A stretch of 49,301 nucleotides of DNA from Oscillospiraceae bacterium (GTDB lineage Bacteria > Bacillota > Clostridia > Oscillospirales > Acutalibacteraceae). Under the pieces are notes generated by a model. That model saw only the letters and a list, made by a program, of their open reading frames with translations. It was not told the DNA's origin and searched no databases. Numbering within the stretch: the stretch's first letter is position 1; each line of letters starts with the position of its first letter. Below are positions 14,877 through 25,055 of the stretch, piece after piece. The stretch covers positions 1-49,301 of the forward strand of contig SVPF01000018.1 of the NCBI GenBank assembly GCA_015066005.1. Reading direction: 5' to 3'. Both the position numbers and the translations under genes were made by a program.

Positions 14877-16622
14877 ATGGAAACTATCTTTAATATGATT
14901 GTTATGCTAATTGGCGGGCTTGTGTTCTTCCTTTTTGGTATGAATGTAATGTCCGGCGGGCTTGAAACAATGGCAGGCGGCGGCCTTGAAAGAACAATGA
15001 AAAAGGTTACCTCAAACGACCTTTTGGGCTTCTTTTTAGGCGCAGGCATTACAATTGCCATTCAGTCATCCTCCGCTATGACCGTTATGCTTGTCGGCCT
15101 TGTAAACTCGGGTATTATGGATTTTACAAACACCTTCGGTATGATAATGGGCTCAAACGTTGGCACAACCCTTACCGCTTGGCTTTTAAGCCTTGCGGGG
15201 CTTGAAGGTAATTTCTTTATAACACTTTTAAACCCCTCTACCTTTGCCCCCCTGCTTGCAGGTGTGGGCATAGTGATGCAAATGTTTTCAAAACATGATA
15301 AGAAAAAACAGCTTGGAAACATTTTTATCGGCTTTTCAATTTTAATTTGCGGTATGGACCTTATGAGCGATTCAATGGCTTCTGTCCGCACACTCGAAGG
15401 CTTTGACACCTTTTTATTAGCACTTAAAAGCCCGATTATTGCACTTTTGGTTTCTACCGTGTTTACGGGTGTTATTCAGTCATCGGCCGCAACAATCGGT
15501 ATTGTTCAGGCTCTTGCCCTTACGGGCGGCATAACCTGGGAAATGGCTATACCGCTTGTGCTTGGCGCAAATATTGGTACTTGTGTTACTGCGCTGATTT
15601 CGGCCATTGGTACAAACAAAAACGCAAAGCGTGTTGTTGTAATGCACTTTTCGGTAAATGTGTTTGGCTCCCTCTTATGTATGATTATTATGTATATTTT
15701 GCGAGCCTTTGGGCTGAACATTTTAGGGGCCGAAATTGCAATGGTTGGCGTTGCTATAATTCACACCCTGTTCAACACAATAAACACTATTCTTTTAGCA
15801 CCCATTAAAAAACTACTTGTTAAATTATGTATATGGGTTGTTCCTGAAAAGCAGGAAGAAACCCATACCGTATTTTTGGACGAGCGTATATTTAATAACT
15901 CTCCCCTTGCCATTTCGGAATGTCACCGTCTTGCTAATGAAATGGCAGAATATGCGAAAGAATCTATTGCTACATCAATCCGGTTGTTTAAAAAATACGA
16001 TGAAGCCACTGCGCAGCACCTTATTGAGCTTGAAGCCCTTACCGACAAATATGAGGACAGGCTTGGTACATACTTGGTAAGAATAAGCAGTAATAACCTT
16101 TCTCAAGGCGATTCACACGCAGTAGCAAGAATGCTTCATTCAATTGGCGATTACGAGCGTATAAGCGACCATGCGCTGAATATTTGCAAGCTTGCGGAGG
16201 AAATGCACACAAAGGGCATTCGTTTTTCAGACAATGCACAAAAAGAGCTTACGGTAGTATCAGGTGCAATTAACGAAATTGTCGACTTAACCGTTACCTC
16301 CTTCCAAAATGACGATGCCGCCAAGGCTTCTCACGTAGAACCGCTTGAACAGGTAATTGACGGCCTTAACGATAACCTGAAAGCGCTGCACATTGAAAGA
16401 CTTCAGGCAAACGACTGCACAATTGAGCTTGGTTTCATTTTTACCGATTTGCTCACAAACTTTGAGCGTGTGTCCGACCATTGCTCAAACATCGCTGTTT
16501 ATACCATGCAGCTTCATGGCGATAAGCTTGATGCACATAAATATCTTAATGCTATTAAATCCACCGCGAACGATAAGTTTATGGATGAATTTAATAGTTA
16601 TGCAAATAAATATTCGTTATAA
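14877..16622 (+). CDS. Na+/Pi cotransporter family protein with PhoU domain
   Basis: 581 residues. Two inverted Na/Pi-cotransporter repeats carry the QSSSA motif (about 61-65, GITIAIQSSSAMTVML) and its partner QSSAATIG (about 200-207). Eight or more membrane helices occupy the first 320 residues. The C-terminal 230 residues form a cytosolic PhoU-like helical domain (CHRLANEMAEYAKES, GDYERISDHALNICK, FERVSDHCSNIA). The family imports phosphate with sodium, or controls it through the PhoU domain. It is commonly called YjbB/NptA-like. Linkage to glyS is by short spacing only and has no obvious functional meaning. Confidence 0.92.
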   Translation: METIFNMIVMLIGGLVFFLFGMNVMSGGLETMAGGGLERTMKKVTSNDLLGFFLGAGITIAIQSSSAMTVMLVGLVNSGIMDFTNTFGMIMGSNVGTTLTAWLLSLAGLEGNFFITLLNPSTFAPLLAGVGIVMQMFSKHDKKKQLGNIFIGFSILICGMDLMSDSMASVRTLEGFDTFLLALKSPIIALLVSTVFTGVIQSSAATIGIVQALALTGGITWEMAIPLVLGANIGTCVTALISAIGTNKNAKRVVVMHFSVNVFGSLLCMIIMYILRAFGLNILGAEIAMVGVAIIHTLFNTINTILLAPIKKLLVKLCIWVVPEKQEETHTVFLDERIFNNSPLAISECHRLANEMAEYAKESIATSIRLFKKYDEATAQHLIELEALTDKYEDRLGTYLVRISSNNLSQGDSHAVARMLHSIGDYERISDHALNICKLAEEMHTKGIRFSDNAQKELTVVSGAINEIVDLTVTSFQNDDAAKASHVEPLEQVIDGLNDNLKALHIERLQANDCTIELGFIFTDLLTNFERVSDHCSNIAVYTMQLHGDKLDAHKYLNAIKSTANDKFMDEFNSYANKYSL

Positions 16623-16641
16623 TCAAAAAAACTCCTTGCAG

Positions 16642-16679
16642 AACGGAGACACTTCGTAAAGAAGTAGTCTCCGTTTTTC
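16642..16679 (+). terminator. Terminator of glyS / Na-Pi transporter
   Basis: AACGGAGAC (16642-16650) pairs with GTCTCCGTT (16667-16675), with an inner CTTC/GAAG helix, followed by TTTCT. It lies 20 bases after the stop. Confidence 0.85.
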
Positions 16680-16690
16680 TATATAAAAAA

Positions 16691-16719
16691 ATGACACTTT
16701 CTGTTTTTGAAAGTGTCAT
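16691..16719 (-). terminator. Minus-strand terminator beyond the XRE gene
   Basis: ATGACACTTTC (16691-16701) pairs with GAAAGTGTCAT (16709-16719). On the minus strand it is followed by TTTTTTT. It would terminate transcripts from the XRE gene at 17028 that have run through hairpin array C. Confidence 0.75.
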
Positions 16720-16787
16720 AGTGGGTTACATACTTTGAGAATTGTAAATACTTGCCGAAAATAAAGAATATCTTTCTCGGTAGGTAA

Positions 16788-16965
16788 AGTGATATTGCAA
16801 ACTATCGTTTGCAGTGATATTTTTGCCTTGCAGCAAAAGTGATATTGAAACCTTGCGGTTTCAGTGATATTATATTCGCCGTTTAACTGTCCGAAGGACA
16901 ATATCACTATGCGTAGCATAATATAACTGCGTAGCAATAACACTCGCCGCAAGGCGAATATAACT
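16788..16965. repeat. Hairpin array C, spacer AGTGATATT then AATATnACT
   Basis: Forward spacers AGTGATATT lie at 16788-16796, 16813-16821, 16838-16846 and 16863-16871. Inverted spacers then follow: AATATCACT (16900-16908), AATATAACT (16920-16928), AATAACACT (16936-16944) and AATATAACT (16957-16965). Between them sit hairpins GCAAAC-TAT-GTTTGC (with one extra C), TTTGC-CTTGCA-GCAAA, GAAACC-TTGC-GGTTTC, GTCC-GAA-GGAC, ATGC-GTA-GCAT, GC-GTA-GC and CGCC-GCAA-GGCG. ATATTCGCC (16872-16880) at the polarity switch is complementary to GGCGAATAT (16953-16961) at the right end. The array occupies the gene-free stretch 16623-17027. Confidence 0.88.
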
Positions 16966-16993
16966 GAGGCACCTTCCTTATGGAGGGTGCCTC
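16966..16993. repeat. GC-rich hairpin closing array C
   Basis: GAGGCACC (16966-16973) pairs with GGTGCCTC (16986-16993), with an inner TTCC/GGAG stem and a TTAT loop. It directly follows the last inverted spacer. No T tract on either side, so not clearly a terminator. Confidence 0.65.
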
Positions 16994-17027
16994 AAAGCAG
17001 GGAGTTTTTGATTTTCAAAGCATAATT

Positions 17028-17354
17028 TTACTTATTATATTTTTGTTTTAAAAATTCAGCATAATGACAAAGCTCGCGCCACATATCATCACTAACCTTA
17101 AAATCCTCACCAAAAAGCGCCGCCTTAACAGCCTCATCACTTAAAGTGACATTATCTTCCCCGCAAAGATACCCAACACTTACGTCAAAATAATCGGCTA
17201 TTTTGCAAAGGGTATCAGCCGAAAGACTTTTAATTCTACCCTTTTTATAATCCGTTAAGGATGAACGTGGAATTTTACATTCCCTGCAAAGTGCCGTAAC
17301 CGTAATTTTCTTTTTTTGGCAAAGCTCTTCTATTAAATCGTAAACAAAAACCAT
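17028..17354 (-). CDS. XRE-family repressor, phage-like
   Basis: 108 residues. A helix-turn-helix domain spans about 4-63 (ITVTALCRECKIPRSSLTDYK, LSADTLCKIADYFDVSVGYLCGED). A 45-residue C-terminal tail with acidic and aromatic residues probably dimerises. It is transcribed divergently from the zinc-ribbon/sigma-like pair. Copies of AAATTCCGTAATTTT lie in the shared region, which suggests it represses both directions like a small phage CI-type protein. The start ATG lies close to GGTGAT, a weak ribosome site. Confidence 0.88.
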   Translation of the reverse strand: MVFVYDLIEELCQKKKITVTALCRECKIPRSSLTDYKKGRIKSLSADTLCKIADYFDVSVGYLCGEDNVTLSDEAVKAALFGEDFKVSDDMWRELCHYAEFLKQKYNK

Positions 17355-17372
17355 TTTATCACCATTTTTACT

Positions 17373-17477
17373 AAATTCCGTAATTTTTACTTGACTTTTA
17401 CTGAATTACGAATTATAATCACAATTGTGTACGAAATTCCGTAATTTTGTTTTATTATAATTCCTTATTTCGTAAAT
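17373..17477. promoter_or_regulatory. Divergent operator cluster for the XRE repressor
   Basis: Exact copies of AAATTCCGTAATTTT occur at 17373-17387 and 17434-17448. Related GAATTACGAATT lies at 17403-17414 and ATTTCGTAAAT at 17467-17477. The common core is an imperfect palindrome around TACGnAAT. This is the usual layout for an autoregulated repressor with divergent promoters. Confidence 0.75.
17391..17419 (+). promoter_or_regulatory. Promoter of the zinc-ribbon / sigma-like pair
   Basis: TTGACT (17391-17396), 17 bases, TATAAT (17414-17419). Operator GAATTACGAATT fills the spacer up to the -10. Confidence 0.8.
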
Positions 17478-17499
17478 GTCAAGCAAAAAGGAGAAATTT

Positions 17500-17883
17500 A
17501 TGTATTATTGCAACAATTGCGAAAATGAATTTGTAAAACCAACCAAAGTACTTGAAACGCACGGACTTTCAACCCCACCGTTTGAGGTATTTTATTTATG
17601 CCCGTTTTGCAATTCAAACAATTTTAAGGAAGTTGAAATTAAATATTGCCGTTGCTGTGGTGCACGTATAAAAAACGGCACTGCAGGCTTTTGCAGTACA
17701 GAATGTAAAATAACCGCTCAAAAGCTTCGGCTTGCAGAATACAAAAAAACAAAGCAATTAACCGAAAGCCCGCTTATTATACTTATAAGAGAAGTTGAAA
17801 GTTATAACAAAAGCCACCAAACAAATTATAGCTACGGTCAGTATGTTGCACTGATAAAGCCGCGACTTAAAGGTGAAAAATGA
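17500..17883 (+). CDS. Zinc-ribbon protein, phage-like
   Basis: 127 residues from ATG at 17500, preceded by AAGGAG with a 6-base spacer; an upstream ATG at 17476 overlaps an operator copy and is rejected. A first zinc ribbon uses Cys4/Cys7 and Cys34/Cys37 (CNNC, CPFC). A second uses Cys50-Cys53 (CRCC) with Cys65 and Cys69 (CSTEC). The C-terminal half is helical and basic. Proteins of this shape are common in clostridial prophages, with no assigned role. It overlaps the next gene by four bases (ATGA). Confidence 0.8.
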   Translation: MYYCNNCENEFVKPTKVLETHGLSTPPFEVFYLCPFCNSNNFKEVEIKYCRCCGARIKNGTAGFCSTECKITAQKLRLAEYKKTKQLTESPLIILIREVESYNKSHQTNYSYGQYVALIKPRLKGEK

Positions 17884-18185
17884 GCAAAAAAGATTATTTA
17901 AGCCAGTACCTTCTGCAGCAAAAGAAAATTAACCGACTAAACTGTATGATAAAGCTAAACCCCGAAAATCGAAAGAAATATATTCAAGCTATTAAGAAAA
18001 GTGAAGGTATTAGACGAGAAATTGAGGCGAAAATTTCGGCAGTAGATGATGATGTTTTAAGGGAAATATTATTCTTAAAATACACCTGCGGTAAAAGCCT
18101 TATGGAAATTTCCTACATAATAAATTACAGTCGACGCCACACCGAAAGACTGCATATTAAAGCGTTGGAAAAATTTAAGCTTTAA
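17880..18185 (+). CDS. Sigma-region-4-like phage regulator (ArpU/RinA/DUF1492 type)
   Basis: 101 residues. The N-terminal half is a basic, coiled helical stretch (about 10-50). The C-terminal half is a sigma-70 region 4-like helix-turn-helix, with LREILFLKYTCGKSLMEISY then YSRRHTERLHIKALEKF. This matches small phage late-gene regulators and DUF1492-type proteins. It is translationally coupled to the zinc-ribbon protein. No phage structural genes follow, so this looks like a remnant or a domesticated regulatory cassette. Confidence 0.78.
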   Translation: MSKKDYLSQYLLQQKKINRLNCMIKLNPENRKKYIQAIKKSEGIRREIEAKISAVDDDVLREILFLKYTCGKSLMEISYIINYSRRHTERLHIKALEKFKL

Positions 18186-18189
18186 ACCC

Positions 18190-18218
18190 TTTACATTTAT
18201 AAAAATCAAAGGTATAAT
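18190..18218 (+). promoter_or_regulatory. Promoter of the Y-family polymerase
   Basis: TTTACA (18190-18195), 17 bases, TATAAT (18213-18218). The LexA box begins two bases after the -10. Confidence 0.85.
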
Positions 18219-18219
18219 G

Positions 18220-18233
18220 TGAACAGATGTTCA
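18220..18233 (+). promoter_or_regulatory. LexA (SOS) box
   Basis: TGAACAGATGTTCA matches the Gram-positive LexA/DinR consensus CGAACnnnnGTTCG, with both GAAC and GTTC cores intact and a 4-base centre. It lies over the predicted transcript start. Confidence 0.88.
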
Positions 18234-18249
18234 AAAAGGAGGAGTAAAA

Positions 18250-19428
18250 ATGACCGACCGAATTATTCTTCATTGTGATTTAAATAACTTTTTTGCTTCG
18301 GTTTCGTTGCTTTTTAACCCCACCTTAAAGGACCTTCCCGTTGCCGTTTGCGGCGATAGTGAAAACCGCCACGGCATTGTGCTTGCCAAAAACGAAATTG
18401 CGAAGGGCTTCGGTGTTAAAACAGCCGAAACAATTATTGAAGCCAAGCGCAAATGCAAGGACCTTGTAACCCTACCCCCGCTTTATAAGGAATATGAAGA
18501 ATATTCCCTGAAGGCGCGTGAAATTTACAGCCGTTATACCGATATGGTTGAACCCTTCGGCATTGATGAATGCTGGCTTGATGTTACGGGAAGCACGGTG
18601 CTTTTTGGCAGCGGCGAGGAAATTGCCCACAAAATACGCCGTGATATTAAGCGTGAATTGGGGCTTACCATTTCGGTTGGAGTAAGCTTTAATAAAGTGT
18701 TCGCAAAGTTAGGGTCGGATATGAAAAAGCCCGATGCCGTTACCGTAATTTCAAGGGAAAACTTTAAACAAAAGGTGTGGCCGCTTAAGGTTAACGAGCT
18801 TTTGTTTGTTGGCAAAAGCACTTATGAAAAGCTTCAAAGCATTGGGGTTACCACCATTGGTGACGTTACCCTTTGCGACGATAAAACCTTAAACCGCCTG
18901 CTTGGCAAAAACGGCGGTCAGCTTAAAGCCTACGCTTTAGGGGAGGATAACTCCCCCGTTGTGCCCTACACCGCTTACCAAAGGCCAAAAAGCATTGGTA
19001 AAAGCACCACAACAAGTAAGGATTTTGAAACTAACGAACAGGTTTGGGCAGCATTTTTAGGCTTTGCCGAAAGTATAAGCGAAGCCCTTCACAAGCACGA
19101 GCTTTATGCAGCCGGCGTTCAGGTGCATATAAGAACCGCTTCTCTGGCGGTGAGGGAATTCAGCAAAACCTTTCCTGATGGCACAAACTGCGCCATTACC
19201 CTTGCAAAACGCGGGTTTGAGCTTTTTAAGGAGCAATACCACTTTACCGAGCCATTACGGTCGGTTGGGCTTCGGGCCATTAACCTTCGGGATGAATGCT
19301 CGGCTCAACAAATTGATATGTTTGGCGAAAGCGAAGCCGATAAAAAAGCCGAACAGGTCGAGGCTTCGCTTTACAAGGTAAGGCAAAAATACGGCAAAAA
19401 TTCGGTTAAACGCGGAAGAATATTATAG
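18250..19428 (+). CDS. dinB: Y-family DNA polymerase (DinB / Pol IV)
   Basis: 392 residues, ATG with AAGGAGG upstream. It performs error-prone translesion synthesis. Catalytic carboxylates are Asp10 (HCDLNNFFASVS) and Asp106/Glu107 (GIDECWLDV). The palm/finger (1-165), thumb (about 170-235) and little-finger domains are present. A QIDMFG sequence near the C-terminus fits a sliding-clamp binding motif. The steric-gate position is Phe, as usual. It has its own SOS-controlled promoter, so it should be induced by DNA damage. It directly follows a phage-like cassette, so it could be phage-borne, although such genes are also chromosomal in Clostridia. Confidence 0.93.
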   Translation: MTDRIILHCDLNNFFASVSLLFNPTLKDLPVAVCGDSENRHGIVLAKNEIAKGFGVKTAETIIEAKRKCKDLVTLPPLYKEYEEYSLKAREIYSRYTDMVEPFGIDECWLDVTGSTVLFGSGEEIAHKIRRDIKRELGLTISVGVSFNKVFAKLGSDMKKPDAVTVISRENFKQKVWPLKVNELLFVGKSTYEKLQSIGVTTIGDVTLCDDKTLNRLLGKNGGQLKAYALGEDNSPVVPYTAYQRPKSIGKSTTTSKDFETNEQVWAAFLGFAESISEALHKHELYAAGVQVHIRTASLAVREFSKTFPDGTNCAITLAKRGFELFKEQYHFTEPLRSVGLRAINLRDECSAQQIDMFGESEADKKAEQVEASLYKVRQKYGKNSVKRGRIL

Positions 19429-19440
19429 TAATAACAGTTA

Positions 19441-19476
19441 AACTGACCTTAAAAAATATTTAAGGTCAGTTTTTTT
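19441..19476 (+). terminator. Terminator of dinB
   Basis: AACTGACCTTAAA (19441-19453) pairs with TTTAAGGTCAGTT (19459-19471), followed by TTTTT. Confidence 0.92.
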
Positions 19477-19500
19477 ATACTTTTTTAATTGAAATTGATA

Positions 19501-19529
19501 TTGAATTTAATAGTTCATTATTTTATAAT
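19501..19529 (+). promoter_or_regulatory. Promoter of beta-galactosidase
   Basis: TTGAAT (19501-19506), 17 bases, TATAAT (19524-19529). No sugar-repressor palindrome is obvious around it. Confidence 0.7.
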
Positions 19530-19540
19530 GGACTTAATAA

Positions 19541-22384
<2,844 letters not shown>

Positions 22385-22400
22385 CAGATAATACGACAAG

Positions 22401-22438
22401 CCCCTGAAAGCATATATTTTTATATATACTTTCAGGGG
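22401..22438 (+). terminator. Terminator hairpin of lacZ whose 3' arm is the sigK ribosome site
   Basis: CCCCTGAAAG (22401-22410) pairs with CTTTCAGGGG (22429-22438), extended by ATATAT/ATATAT around a T-rich loop, followed by GTTATTTTTTG. The AGGGGG of the 3' arm is the only candidate ribosome binding site for the TTG start of sigK at 22447. Confidence 0.8.
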
Positions 22439-22446
22439 GTTATTTT

Positions 22447-23124
22447 TTGTTTAACTTAATTTTAGAAATAATATCAGGCATATATTTTTTTGCACTGCAC
22501 GTTGTAACCAAGGGCGCATTTCCCCGACCGCTTACAGCCGAAGAGGAAACCGAGCTTTTAGAAAAAAGCCAAAACGGTGACATTGACGCCCGAAACACGC
22601 TTATTGAACACAACTTGCGGCTTGTAGCACACATTGTTAAGAAATATTACGCCACAGGTGCTGACCAGGATGATTTAATATCAATTGGCACGGTGGGACT
22701 TATTAAGGCTGTTTCAACCTTTAAAAGTGATAAAAACATTCGCCTTGCAACATATGCAGCACGATGCATTGAAAATGAAATTTTAATGTTTTTCAGAAGC
22801 CTAAAAAAGAATTCGCAGGAGGTTTTTATAAGTGACCCAATAGACACCGACGGTCAGGGTAACGCATTAACCCTTATTGATGTTATTGCCGATAAGGGTG
22901 ACATTGTTGAAGAAATTGACACAAAATTAAAGCTTCAAAAGCTGCAGCTTATAATAAACGGTGCTTTAGACGAGCGCGAGCTGGAAATTATAAAATACCG
23001 TTACGGTATTGGCGGCTATCCCGAGCTCACCCAACGCGATATTGCCAAAAAGCTTGGTATTTCACGAAGCTACGTATCCAGAATAGAAAAATCCGCCCTA
23101 GAAAAACTAAGGCGGAGGTTTTAA
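22447..23124 (+). CDS. sigK: Sporulation sigma factor SigK
   Basis: 225 residues, TTG start. The hydrophobic N-terminus (LILEIISGIYFFALHVV) resembles the SigK pro-sequence. It is followed by AFPRPLTAEEE, region 2 (LIEHNLRLVAHIVKKYY and DLISIGTVGLIKAVSTF) and region 4 (YPELTQRDIAKKLGISRSYV). SigK drives late mother-cell genes for cortex and coat. The gene is continuous, with no skin-type interruption. Expression is probably from a sporulation promoter not resolved here; the ribosome site lies in a hairpin. It shows that the organism has the genetic basis for endospores. Confidence 0.94.
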   Translation: MFNLILEIISGIYFFALHVVTKGAFPRPLTAEEETELLEKSQNGDIDARNTLIEHNLRLVAHIVKKYYATGADQDDLISIGTVGLIKAVSTFKSDKNIRLATYAARCIENEILMFFRSLKKNSQEVFISDPIDTDGQGNALTLIDVIADKGDIVEEIDTKLKLQKLQLIINGALDERELEIIKYRYGIGGYPELTQRDIAKKLGISRSYVSRIEKSALEKLRRRF

Positions 23125-23138
23125 AAATAATATAAGAC

Positions 23139-24257
23139 TTAAAATCCCATATCTATGTTTGTTGATGTTGCGGTAGAAGGAATACTATCGATTTTTTCAA
23201 TTGAATAGAATAAAATTTGCGAAAAATCCATATTGTCAATTTTCTCGCGTATCTTGACCTTGGCTTTCCAACAGGTGATATCATAAAAACCGGCTGTATC
23301 GGGGTTGGAATCCCATGCGCCATATTTAATATATAAAATATATTCATCGTTACCAAGGTCGTCATAAGCATTTACATACGCATTGTGAACTGAATTAGAA
23401 TAATACTCACCAAATAAAGTATATGTATCATCAGCAGCATTATAATATTCGCTCGCCTTTAATTGATTAATCATTTTATCATCCATAACAAAGGCATATC
23501 TTGCATATTTATAAAATGTTGCTGAAGGTACTTTTTCTCCCCAGTCGAAGCCTTCACGATAGCATATATCCGTGAATATATATGTCATAACCTGTTTAGG
23601 TGTAATTGCTGAGCCACTGTCATAATATACGGTTAAATATTGCGCAAGATATGCAGAATTCTTAAGTATATTTAAAAGCTCCTTTTTAGCCGTGTCAGCA
23701 TCATCTTTTGAAGGTGTGCTTGTTGTAGGCTTGCTCGGAAGATTGCTTGTAGTATCATCCTTATTCGGCTTTTTATCCTCGGGCTTATCCTCTTCGACCA
23801 CCTGCTTTATATCAACCGTAATTATTACCTTAAGCTCATCGGCAGCTTCTGCCATAGCCGATGAAGCATCATTTGCTATCTCACTATCGGTGCCATCTTT
23901 TTTAACAGCGCTAATTTCAATTTTAGCATTTTCTTTAACAAAGCCCTTGTTGTGTGCCTCAACAAAAATAAGCTTCAAAACAGCCTTATAATTTTGATTT
24001 TCATAGCTTACCGCATCAACAACGGACTTTGCATCATCATTTACAGGCTCAACCGCCAAAACCTTACCCTCACCATCCAGATAAAGCTTGAATTTGGGAT
24101 TAATTGTAACTGTCAAAACGGTTGTATAATTTTCCGGTGCTACAAACCCAACTTCACTATTAGGCTGACTGTTATTATTTTCAATTTCCTTACTTGTGCA
24201 AGCAGAAAGACTAAATAAAAGTGCTAACACTATAAATACCGCTAAAAGTTTTTTCAT
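23139..24257 (-). CDS. Lipoprotein with RsgI-like domain
   Basis: 372 residues. The N-terminus MKKLLAVFIVLALLFSLSAC is a signal peptide with lipobox LSAC (Cys20). Residues about 45-140 contain LTVTINPKFKLYLDGEGKVL followed by AVEPVNDDAKSVVDAV. This strongly resembles the extracytoplasmic start of RsgI-type anti-sigma factors and related proteins (NPxxx-L-D-x-x-G-K-V, N-D-D-A). A Lys/Pro/Thr/Ser-rich linker (about 155-195) separates a second folded domain of 170 residues with YYDSGSAITPKQVM and IYTFTD-like stretches. There is no membrane helix or cytosolic anti-sigma domain, so it is not RsgI itself. It lies downstream of a small gene in the same orientation and is convergent with sigK. Confidence 0.78.
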   Translation of the reverse strand: MKKLLAVFIVLALLFSLSACTSKEIENNNSQPNSEVGFVAPENYTTVLTVTINPKFKLYLDGEGKVLAVEPVNDDAKSVVDAVSYENQNYKAVLKLIFVEAHNKGFVKENAKIEISAVKKDGTDSEIANDASSAMAEAADELKVIITVDIKQVVEEDKPEDKKPNKDDTTSNLPSKPTTSTPSKDDADTAKKELLNILKNSAYLAQYLTVYYDSGSAITPKQVMTYIFTDICYREGFDWGEKVPSATFYKYARYAFVMDDKMINQLKASEYYNAADDTYTLFGEYYSNSVHNAYVNAYDDLGNDEYILYIKYGAWDSNPDTAGFYDITCWKAKVKIREKIDNMDFSQILFYSIEKIDSIPSTATSTNIDMGF

Positions 24258-24276
24258 TTAAAATTCCCCTTTAAAA

Positions 24277-24603
24277 TTATTTTCTGTAATATTTATAAAA
24301 AATCATAATATGGTCATTTTCACCCGTAACGGTGTTGGGTCCTTTAACCGTAATGCCGTCACCCGACATATGAATAAAATATTCACAATGCTCTATGCCG
24401 CAGCGGAAAACATCCTCTTCACCGCAAAGCACCCTGATTTCATCATCAATTAAAACAATACGGCCTGCTTTACCAACAATAACGCTTTTTTGTTCGCCGC
24501 TTCCATCGCGGTACATACGGGTAACATACTTTACTTCCCTGCCATCCATTTCACGCAAAGCGGGATTATCACGAATTTTTTTCTTTTTAGAAAACCAAAG
24601 CAT
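24277..24603 (-). CDS. Small protein of unknown function
   Basis: 108 residues from ATG at 24603 with AAAGGGTGG upstream; a GTG at 24612 overlaps that site. The basic N-terminus LWFSKKKKIRDNP is followed by a beta-rich region (VKYVTRMYRDGSGEQKSVIV, AGRIVLIDDEIRVLCG) and a C-terminal VTGENDHIMIFYKYYRK. No membrane segment or known motif is seen. The fold is possibly PilZ- or SH3-like, but this is a guess. It lies 19 bases upstream of the RsgI-like lipoprotein gene and is probably cotranscribed with it. Confidence 0.7.
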   Translation of the reverse strand: MLWFSKKKKIRDNPALREMDGREVKYVTRMYRDGSGEQKSVIVGKAGRIVLIDDEIRVLCGEEDVFRCGIEHCEYFIHMSGDGITVKGPNTVTGENDHIMIFYKYYRK

Positions 24604-24612
24604 AAGCGCCAC

Positions 24613-24956
24613 CCTTTAAAAATTACATAAAGCCTATAATGTAAGCATACAATAATTAACGGTAAAGCCGTTGTTACCTAATAAATATACCATAAAGCCC
24701 TAAAATTGTAAAGTTTTTTAAACACAACATTTAGTTGCTGTATTCAAAACTTACCCATAAAACCACTACCTTTTGTGATTTTGGCCTTTATTATGCTAAA
24801 CATATAAACCGAAAGGTTGATTTTTTGGCACTTTGCACAAAATAATTTCTTAAAAAAGGTATTTTGGGGTGTTTTTTTAAATTGTTACAAGTTTGTAACC
24901 TTTTATTTTGTAACCTTTTTTGCGCATTTTAACCAAATTTCGCAGCTTTCAATTTT
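24613..24956. other. Gene-free AT-rich region with inverted and direct repeats
   Basis: No gene, tRNA or known riboswitch is visible in this 340-base divergent intergenic region. It contains the perfect inverted repeat GTTACAA-GT-TTGTAAC (24884-24899), then a second TTTTGTAACC (24906-24914), giving tandem TTTGTAACCTTTT copies. These lie 45-75 bases upstream of the promoter for the 3D-domain gene and may be an operator. The remainder is AT-rich without structure I can interpret. Confidence 0.6.
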
Positions 24957-24985
24957 TTGACATTTGTGGTGAAAATGGCTATAAT
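24957..24985 (+). promoter_or_regulatory. Consensus promoter of the 3D-domain protein
   Basis: TTGACA (24957-24962), 17 bases, TATAAT (24980-24985): a perfect sigma-A promoter with a leader of about 65 bases. Confidence 0.9.
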
Positions 24986-25055
24986 ACCATAGGCTTTGAA
25001 AAAATGGGCAGTTTAAAAATACAAATTAACACGCCCAAATTAAAGGAGTTATTGG

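Noticed and set aside
16716-16952. Possible small gene inside hairpin array C
   Set aside because: The frame runs straight through the hairpins; its sequence is explained by the repeat structure, with no ribosome site.
22447-23124. sigK interrupted by a skin element
   Set aside because: The frame is continuous from pro-sequence to region 4; no interruption.
24613-25055. ydaO (c-di-AMP) riboswitch before the YabE-like gene
   Set aside because: Such switches are common in this position, but the conserved aptamer blocks are absent and the leader after the consensus promoter is only about 65 bases.
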